Shown here: piece after piece, positions 23,005-28,085 of the stretch
Layout: each line of letters starts with the position of its first letter
Position numbering within the stretch: the stretch's first letter is position 1
Source: JANPII01 sp031424915
GTDB taxonomy: Bacteria > Pseudomonadota > Alphaproteobacteria > Rickettsiales > Midichloriaceae
Length of the DNA: 28,085 bases
Direction of reading: 5' to 3'
Assembly (NCBI GenBank): GCA_031424915.1
Contig: JANPII010000103.1
Coordinates: 1-28,085, forward strand
Notes under the pieces: generated by a model
Seen by the model: the letters and a program-made list of their open reading frames with translations, nothing else
Database searches by the model: none
Told to the model about the DNA's origin: nothing
Position numbers and translations under genes: made by a program

Positions 23005-23682
23005 ATGTTTGCTGAGCAATTTATTATTTTTGGTGTGATGTTTGAACGAATTACCGAAAAAGTCCATATAAAGTGGGATTTAACACCCAGGCAGATTCAT
23101 TCGATTTTTGAAATAGGCGCCGTAAGTAATGCATTTACGGCTTTTTTATTGCCTACTGCTGTAAGTAGCTTATATTCCACTGGTGTAATTACCACTCTAA
23201 ATACTGCTACTACCGTGCTTGCTGCTGCTAGCGTAACCTGTGCATTGCTTGCCCTAATAAATTTTAGCATGATTATACATAATAAGACTCCCTACCTTAA
23301 TGAGAAACACAGGCGACAAGAGCTACGACAGAAAGCCTCAGATGAAAATGAGCCTTTTGTAGACAAAGGACCATGGACCGATGAGCTATTAAGCAAAAAA
23401 ATTGACCCAGAAGCCCTATACCATCCTTTTTGGGACGCGCCATGGCGTGCTTATGGCATACCCGGGGTTGTCTTTTTATCTATCATGGCTCAACCTTTTA
23501 TGGTAGTAGGTGGTGAATACCTTATTAACTTTTGGGTTTCCAATTCATATATTGCCTCACCTCTATTAATGACTGCTACTGGTACTTTATTGGGTGCTAA
23601 TATCTTATTCAATATAACAGAAGTGGGAGTGCTGGTATGCAACGCAGTACTAAAAACGGTACCTGGCTTTGAAAAATTATAA
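23005..23682 (+). CDS. Orphan membrane protein
   Basis: I do not recognise this 225-residue protein. Four hydrophobic stretches lie at about residues 35-58, 70-92, 150-172 and 183-213, with a charged cytosolic or periplasmic loop of about 55 residues (NEKHRRQELRQKASDENEPF onward) between the second and third. It has a strong promoter and a leader hairpin. The ATG at 23005 has no well-spaced ribosome site, so the ATG at 23038 (MFERITEKVHIKWDL) is a possible start. It is convergent with the VOC gene, separated by 22 bases. Its isolated position and pattern resemble lineage-specific membrane proteins of intracellular bacteria; that is inference. Confidence 0.65.
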   Translation: MFAEQFIIFGVMFERITEKVHIKWDLTPRQIHSIFEIGAVSNAFTAFLLPTAVSSLYSTGVITTLNTATTVLAAASVTCALLALINFSMIIHNKTPYLNEKHRRQELRQKASDENEPFVDKGPWTDELLSKKIDPEALYHPFWDAPWRAYGIPGVVFLSIMAQPFMVVGGEYLINFWVSNSYIASPLLMTATGTLLGANILFNITEVGVLVCNAVLKTVPGFEKL

Positions 23683-23704
23683 TGTTATGGCAACGCTTGC
23701 GAGG

Positions 23705-24133
23705 TTATTTTTTGGTAATTAGAGTGCCGAAGGTCCATAAGTAACCTTCGGGATCGCACAACATGCAGTAGCGATCTCCCCAAAACGCATCTTCAGGCGC
23801 AGTAATGCTAATAGCTCCATTAGCTACTGCCTGAGTGTATAGTGCGTCTACATCGGGGCAATATATATATAACCCAAGCGGCGACTTTATGCCTAAAGTT
23901 TTTGGCGCTTTTAGGTCAAAGCCATGCGTGCCCTCAGGAGCTAGCATAATTATGGCACCATGAAACTCTAATTCACAATAAATGATCTGGCCTTGCTCAT
24001 TTTTTGCTGGCTCTGAATGTAGGCGAAAACCAAAAGCCTGCTGATAAAGTTTAATGATTGCCTCTGCATCTACCACTGTAAGATAAGGCAGTAGTGGAGG
24101 CATACCTTTTGGTCTGAAGTTATTCTCTTGCAT
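23705..24133 (-). CDS. VOC-superfamily (PhnB/glyoxalase-like) protein
   Basis: The 142-residue protein has the vicinal-oxygen-chelate fold of the PhnB-like branch: LLPYLTVVDAEAIIKLYQQA at the N-terminus, then YCELEFHGAIIMLAPE, LYIYCPDVDALYTQAVANGA, and the C-terminal WGDRYCMLCDPEGYLWTFGT. Members of this superfamily bind a metal or small molecule; many PhnB-like proteins have no known reaction. The usual metal His in the first module is not evident, so an enzymatic role is uncertain. AAGGA lies eight bases before the ATG on the minus strand, with a clear promoter behind it. Confidence 0.85.
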   Translation of the reverse strand: MQENNFRPKGMPPLLPYLTVVDAEAIIKLYQQAFGFRLHSEPAKNEQGQIIYCELEFHGAIIMLAPEGTHGFDLKAPKTLGIKSPLGLYIYCPDVDALYTQAVANGAISITAPEDAFWGDRYCMLCDPEGYLWTFGTLITKK

Positions 24134-24162
24134 CGTATATCCTTAATACACTGTAGCTATAT

Positions 24163-24190
24163 ATTATAATTTGCCAGCATGAATTATCAA
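24163..24190 (-). promoter_or_regulatory. Promoter of the VOC-family gene
   Basis: Read on the minus strand, TTGATA (24190-24185), a 16-base spacer and a perfect TATAAT (24168-24163) lie about 30 bases upstream of the VOC start codon. The remaining intergenic sequence to 24356 is AT-rich and shows no gene; it contains a purine-rich GGGGGAGG (24307-24314) followed by ATGTAA. Confidence 0.6.
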
Positions 24191-24356
24191 ACACATCAGC
24201 ATCATATAAGCGCATGAAATAATATTCTTAATAAACTATATGACTATTTAGGAATCATTTCTATTTTTTGAATACTTGGCCAATATAGAGTAATAAATCC
24301 TTGCATGGGGGAGGTATGTAAGATATAAGCTAAAATTACAGAAACTAAATTTAACT

Positions 24357-26894
24357 ATGAGCTATACAATGAAGCTAAGCGAGTATTTTTCTAAATATCA
24401 ATTGACTAAAGATTATAATGTAAACTTATTGATTGCCACCTTGCAGTCAATTCACTTGGCAGAATGGATTTTGGCAAGTCATAAACAAAATAAACAGGAG
24501 GGATTGAGTGGAGCAAGGCTGGTATTATTACGCTTTTGCCTACATTGCATAGGCTCAGCCCAAGAGAAGCTATCCTATGATTTTACTAGCCAAAAGAGTG
24601 ATTTAGAGCAGATTGGCTTTACTAAAACAATAGGTGGTAGAGTTAAGAATTGGTGGGGGTTTGACCGTTTGGCTTTAGCGCATACTCTAGCAGTCGGCGA
24701 AATAATGTGTCCGTTAGATGCCACAGAGTTGGCAGGTATCGTTCTGTTGTTAAAAAAGTTGCGACTAGTTATTGAAAAATACGTTCCCAAAAAAGATAAT
24801 TATCTAAAGAGTTTAGGTTATAATGAAGTGGATCTGCAAAGCCTGTCTGCTACTGCAAGTATAACTGCAGTAAACATTTTTTCTACTATTAATTTTGCCG
24901 AGGCTTTATCAAATGATAAGGATTTTGCTGATTCCATTGCCCATCAGATTTTGGCAGCAATATGTATCGAAGTAATAGGGACGAATCTAGCTAGCCTTGA
25001 AGATGAGGAATTAATATCTATAGGCAAGTGGCCACGCACTATTATAAAGGTGCGTAACATCATCGCGCATGCTAATTGTGTGGGTGATATTTTAGAGTAT
25101 GTCGATCTAGATGAAAATTTAAAGCTGATAGCTCAGCACAAAAATTATTTTAAAGCTATAAATGAAGTATATAGCCAAGAAAAGTTACAGCTTGAAAGTA
25201 CTGATGTTGATGATGTCCAATATAGGCAAAAAGCAAAGAAATCTACCTTTCAAAAAGAAACAAAAGTAATGCGTTACGCCAAAAGGCAGTGGGTTTCTAA
25301 AGAATGGAGCCCTGAAATAGTGCCTATTGCGGCAATTCAATTGTTGCAAGAAAGGTTGCCTGGCCAAGCCCTAAAAGGCACCCATATTATAGACTTTACT
25401 ATAGAACAAGTAATGTCTGCCTTACTTGCTGAAATAGAAAGACTATATATTTTCCCCGAAGATCAGCGTGATTATCAAAAATTCGATATAATAGTCAAGG
25501 CCTTTAAACCTCTTATAGATTGCCATTACTTGTTTCGAGTAAAGACAATAAATGGAGAAAATCATGTTTGGTTGCATCAAGGGTGGAGAGAAAATAAGTG
25601 TCTGCCCACAGGTTATAGCAGAAGTTTGGGTATAATAAGTGAAGGAGAAGAGGGAGAGGTGGAGTTCTCACATATCGTCTATACACTCGGTGATAGCAAT
25701 TTATTAAAAAGATTGTTTGCTTTGGGATTTAACTTACAAGAATACATAAAAGAGAGCGATAAACATTTATCTGTGATTTTTTCTTTTATAAGAACCAGCG
25801 ACACGGATGAGAAGGCGGCATATAAAGTTAAGCAATTTCTTACACTATGCAGATATTATGGAGTACACATAAATAAATATACGCTATCGCGGAGCGCTAT
25901 AATAGCTAAACATGCTAAAGGTACGCTGCAACATTTATCTGGTCTATTCAATACAGCTTTGAATAAAACATGTTTTATCAAAATTGCAGGAGACGATAAA
26001 AAAGAAGCAACCCTTCTGGGCTCTGTATTATATCAAGGTGCAGATGTATTGTTATTTCCCTTTATTATGCTCGATCTTATACCCGCTCTTTTGCAACATA
26101 ATGGACCAGAAGCCTTAAGAAAGCTTATTTTAGGGCCCAAAGGATTAGAGGGAAAATATGAAAATGTAATACAAGTTTTGTTAAATTGCTTGGTTGCACG
26201 TCAGCCTACTAATATAATGGATGGTGTATACAACACTCAATCCTATCAAGATTTTAAGTTTCAAGCAGATAGAATAATGCAAAATGCTATCTTCTTTGCT
26301 ATTTACTTGAAGATTCTGCAATCCTCAGAGCAAGAATATAAATGCAGCAAACTTTTCTTCGCTGACTGCTATTCTTATATGCAAGCTATGTATGAGGAAG
26401 TACAGCAAGGTTATTGTGGAATGGCATTGCAATTTTTATGCGAAAAAATATCAATAGATAAGGAAATGGTTGCTGGCTTTGAAACGAGTACTGATATTAA
26501 CAAATGGGATTTTCAATTGGCTTCATTTGCTATCAAGTATCGGGTTTGTGAGGTTGGCCGAATAGCACAACTAAAAGAGGACATTAAGAGTTTGTTAGTA
26601 AATGCATGCCAACAAGAAATAAAAAATAACCATCAAGGATATAACCTGCACTTGTTGGCAATTCAAGAGAATAAATTCCAGTTAGCAGAGGAGCTAAAGA
26701 AACTATCTGACTCGAAAGTATTTTTAATCCCATTTCCTATTGTGGGCACAGAGGAGAAGCAAGCTGATCATCCTAACCTTCTTAAGGTGGCGCAATCGTG
26801 TTGTAGCAAGGAGATATTTAATATGTTGCAGACAAGGTATAAAGAGCTAGTGGTTGCAAACATTAATAAAAGGCTTCAAGGGCCTGCAATTTAA
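24357..26894 (+). CDS. Large orphan protein with HEPN-like RNase motif
   Basis: I do not recognise this 845-residue protein as a whole. Residues about 165-265 resemble a HEPN domain: a helix with AAICIEVIGTNLASLEDEEL, then GKWPRTIIKVRNIIAHANCV, in which R233-N234-x3-H238 matches the R-x4-6-H catalytic motif of HEPN ribonucleases and the W-P-R lead-in of DUF86-type proteins. Residues about 445-510 and 758-785 look weakly like ankyrin-type helical repeats (NLLKRLFALGFNLQEYI; GYNLHLLAIQENKFQLAEEL). No signal peptide or membrane helix is clear. The ATG at 24357 has no ribosome site. It stands alone, with no antitoxin-sized neighbour. A toxin or host-directed effector role is inference. Confidence 0.65.
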   Translation: MSYTMKLSEYFSKYQLTKDYNVNLLIATLQSIHLAEWILASHKQNKQEGLSGARLVLLRFCLHCIGSAQEKLSYDFTSQKSDLEQIGFTKTIGGRVKNWWGFDRLALAHTLAVGEIMCPLDATELAGIVLLLKKLRLVIEKYVPKKDNYLKSLGYNEVDLQSLSATASITAVNIFSTINFAEALSNDKDFADSIAHQILAAICIEVIGTNLASLEDEELISIGKWPRTIIKVRNIIAHANCVGDILEYVDLDENLKLIAQHKNYFKAINEVYSQEKLQLESTDVDDVQYRQKAKKSTFQKETKVMRYAKRQWVSKEWSPEIVPIAAIQLLQERLPGQALKGTHIIDFTIEQVMSALLAEIERLYIFPEDQRDYQKFDIIVKAFKPLIDCHYLFRVKTINGENHVWLHQGWRENKCLPTGYSRSLGIISEGEEGEVEFSHIVYTLGDSNLLKRLFALGFNLQEYIKESDKHLSVIFSFIRTSDTDEKAAYKVKQFLTLCRYYGVHINKYTLSRSAIIAKHAKGTLQHLSGLFNTALNKTCFIKIAGDDKKEATLLGSVLYQGADVLLFPFIMLDLIPALLQHNGPEALRKLILGPKGLEGKYENVIQVLLNCLVARQPTNIMDGVYNTQSYQDFKFQADRIMQNAIFFAIYLKILQSSEQEYKCSKLFFADCYSYMQAMYEEVQQGYCGMALQFLCEKISIDKEMVAGFETSTDINKWDFQLASFAIKYRVCEVGRIAQLKEDIKSLLVNACQQEIKNNHQGYNLHLLAIQENKFQLAEELKKLSDSKVFLIPFPIVGTEEKQADHPNLLKVAQSCCSKEIFNMLQTRYKELVVANINKRLQGPAI

Positions 26895-26903
26895 CTAGTC
26901 TGG

Positions 26904-26932
26904 TTGCTGATGCGGTGATTATGTGTTATAGT
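26904..26932 (+). promoter_or_regulatory. Extended -10 promoter of miaB
   Basis: TTGCTG (26904-26909), a 17-base spacer and TATAGT (26927-26932), with TG one base before the -10 hexamer, make a plausible promoter. It is 40 bases ahead of the miaB start codon. The heptamer TAACTAG occurs on both sides (26892-26898 and 26932-26938). Confidence 0.55.
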
Positions 26933-26971
26933 AACTAGCCTATCTAGAATTTTAACCCTATTCTTTTTATT

Positions 26972-28085
26972 ATGGATAAGAAACTATACACTGAGACCTA
27001 TGGCTGTCAGATGAATGTCTATGACACTGAAAAGATGATGGCATTGTTGAAGCCGCATGGTTTTGCTCCATATGACACTTATAATGATGCTGATGTAGTG
27101 ATTCTCAACACTTGCCATATACGTGAGAAAGCTACAGAGAAAGTATACTGTGAGTTGGGTAGAATTCGCGAGGCTAAAGAGCGTAAGAAAGCAGCTGGAG
27201 GGCAGATGCTAATTGTAGTGGCTGGCTGCGTGGCACAGGCGGAGGGAGCGGAAATCATCAAGCGTGCGCCATATGTGGATATTGTAGTAGGGCCTCAGTC
27301 ATATCATAATTTACCTGAGCTGATCACAAAGGTGAGTAGGGAGAAGAAGTGGGTAGTAAACCTAGACTTCTCAGCTGAATCCAAATTTGATAATTTACCA
27401 GAAGAAGTAGGACTTCGGGATGGTGCTAGCGCGTTCTTAGCAATACAGGAAGGATGCGATAAGTTCTGCCACTTTTGCATAGTCCCCTATACTCGTGGTG
27501 CGGAGTATTCCCGCTCAGTGGGAGAGATATACCGTGAAGCTGTGCGTCTAGTTAATGCCGGGGTTAAAGAAATTACCCTGCTGGGTCAGAATGTTAACGC
27601 TTATCATGGTGAAGGAGTAGATAAAGCGCAGTGGGGTCTGGGCAGGTTAATTAAGTTGCTGGCCCAGATAAAAGGGCTAGAGCGAATTCGCTATACGACA
27701 TCGCACCCTAAGGATATGACTGAAGATGAGTTGTTTGACGCCCACGCTACAGAGCCAAAGCTAATGCCGTTTTTGCATCTTCCCATTCAGTCTGGTTCGA
27801 ACCGTATACTTCAAGCAATGAATCGTAAACATGATCGGGACTTTTATTTAAAGGTCATTGAGCGCTTTCGTCGCGCACGCCCAGATATGTTATTTTCTTC
27901 TGATTTTATTATAGGTTATCCTGGTGAGACAGATCGTGACTTTGCTGATACATTAGACATAGTGCGTCAGGTGGGATATGCTCAATGTTACTCTTTTAAG
28001 TATAGCATTCGCCCAGGAACTCCAGCTGCAGTGATGAAAGATCAGGTGCCTGAGGCAGTAAAAGCCGAGCGGCTACAGATTTTAC
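26972..28085 (+). CDS. miaB: tRNA-2-methylthio-N6-dimethylallyladenosine synthase, cut by window end
   Basis: MiaB is a radical-SAM methylthiotransferase that converts i6A37 to ms2i6A37 in tRNAs reading U-starting codons. The N-terminal domain has the three cluster cysteines in TYGCQMNVYDTEKM, NTCHIREKATEKVYCELGR and VAGCVAQAEG. The radical-SAM domain has the C-x3-C-x2-C motif in QEGCDKFCHFCIVPYTRGAE, then LLGQNVNAYHGEG, LPIQSGSNRILQAMNR and DFIIGYPGETDRDF. About 371 codons are visible; the C-terminal TRAM domain lies outside the window. No clear ribosome site precedes the ATG. It depends on MiaA, not seen here. Confidence 0.95.
   Translation, partial: MDKKLYTETYGCQMNVYDTEKMMALLKPHGFAPYDTYNDADVVILNTCHIREKATEKVYCELGRIREAKERKKAAGGQMLIVVAGCVAQAEGAEIIKRAPYVDIVVGPQSYHNLPELITKVSREKKWVVNLDFSAESKFDNLPEEVGLRDGASAFLAIQEGCDKFCHFCIVPYTRGAEYSRSVGEIYREAVRLVNAGVKEITLLGQNVNAYHGEGVDKAQWGLGRLIKLLAQIKGLERIRYTTSHPKDMTEDELFDAHATEPKLMPFLHLPIQSGSNRILQAMNRKHDRDFYLKVIERFRRARPDMLFSSDFIIGYPGETDRDFADTLDIVRQVGYAQCYSFKYSIRPGTPAAVMKDQVPEAVKAERLQIL

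Overview
The window looks like a chromosome segment of an alphaproteobacterium, most likely an obligate intracellular or endosymbiotic lineage of the Rickettsiales/Holosporales kind. The evidence is a moderately AT-rich composition, a single tuf fused directly to the S10 operon, the alphaproteobacterial order secY-adk-rpsM-rpsK-rpoA-rplQ with no rpmJ, a Cys4 zinc-type adenylate kinase, a Rickettsia-type GltP carrier, and a decayed insertion sequence among orphan genes. Genus cannot be fixed from this sequence alone. Presence of gpmI argues against Rickettsia proper, and presence of an LPS-transport permease argues against Anaplasmataceae; both are inferences from known family gene content.

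Region 1 (22-14787) is one almost unbroken plus-strand translation block of 28 genes: tuf, the S10 operon (rpsJ to rpsQ), the spc operon (rplN to secY), adk, and the alpha operon (rpsM, rpsK, rpoA, rplQ). Most junctions are 0-20 bases or overlaps. The exceptions are a 76-base gap before rpsM, which holds a good sigma70-like promoter wrapped in an inverted repeat, and a 58-base gap before rplQ with a perfect 8-bp inverted repeat.

Region 2 (14788-19039) carries small-molecule and envelope genes: a GltP-like dicarboxylate/amino-acid symporter, a terminator and an 18-bp inverted repeat, then gpmI overlapping an LptF-like permease.

Region 3 (19040-26894) is accessory. It holds a repeat-rich coiled-coil protein with a multi-helix membrane tail and its own promoter; a frameshifted IS66-family transposase; on the minus strand trxA followed by a glutamine-synthetase-like catalytic domain whose 3' end abuts the insertion sequence; an orphan membrane protein divergent from trxA; a minus-strand VOC/PhnB-like protein; and an 845-residue orphan with a HEPN-type R-N-x3-H motif. 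The last is the best candidate for an undescribed effector or toxin. Region 4 (26972 to the end) is miaB, cut off by the window edge.

No tRNA, rRNA or CRISPR array was recognised.
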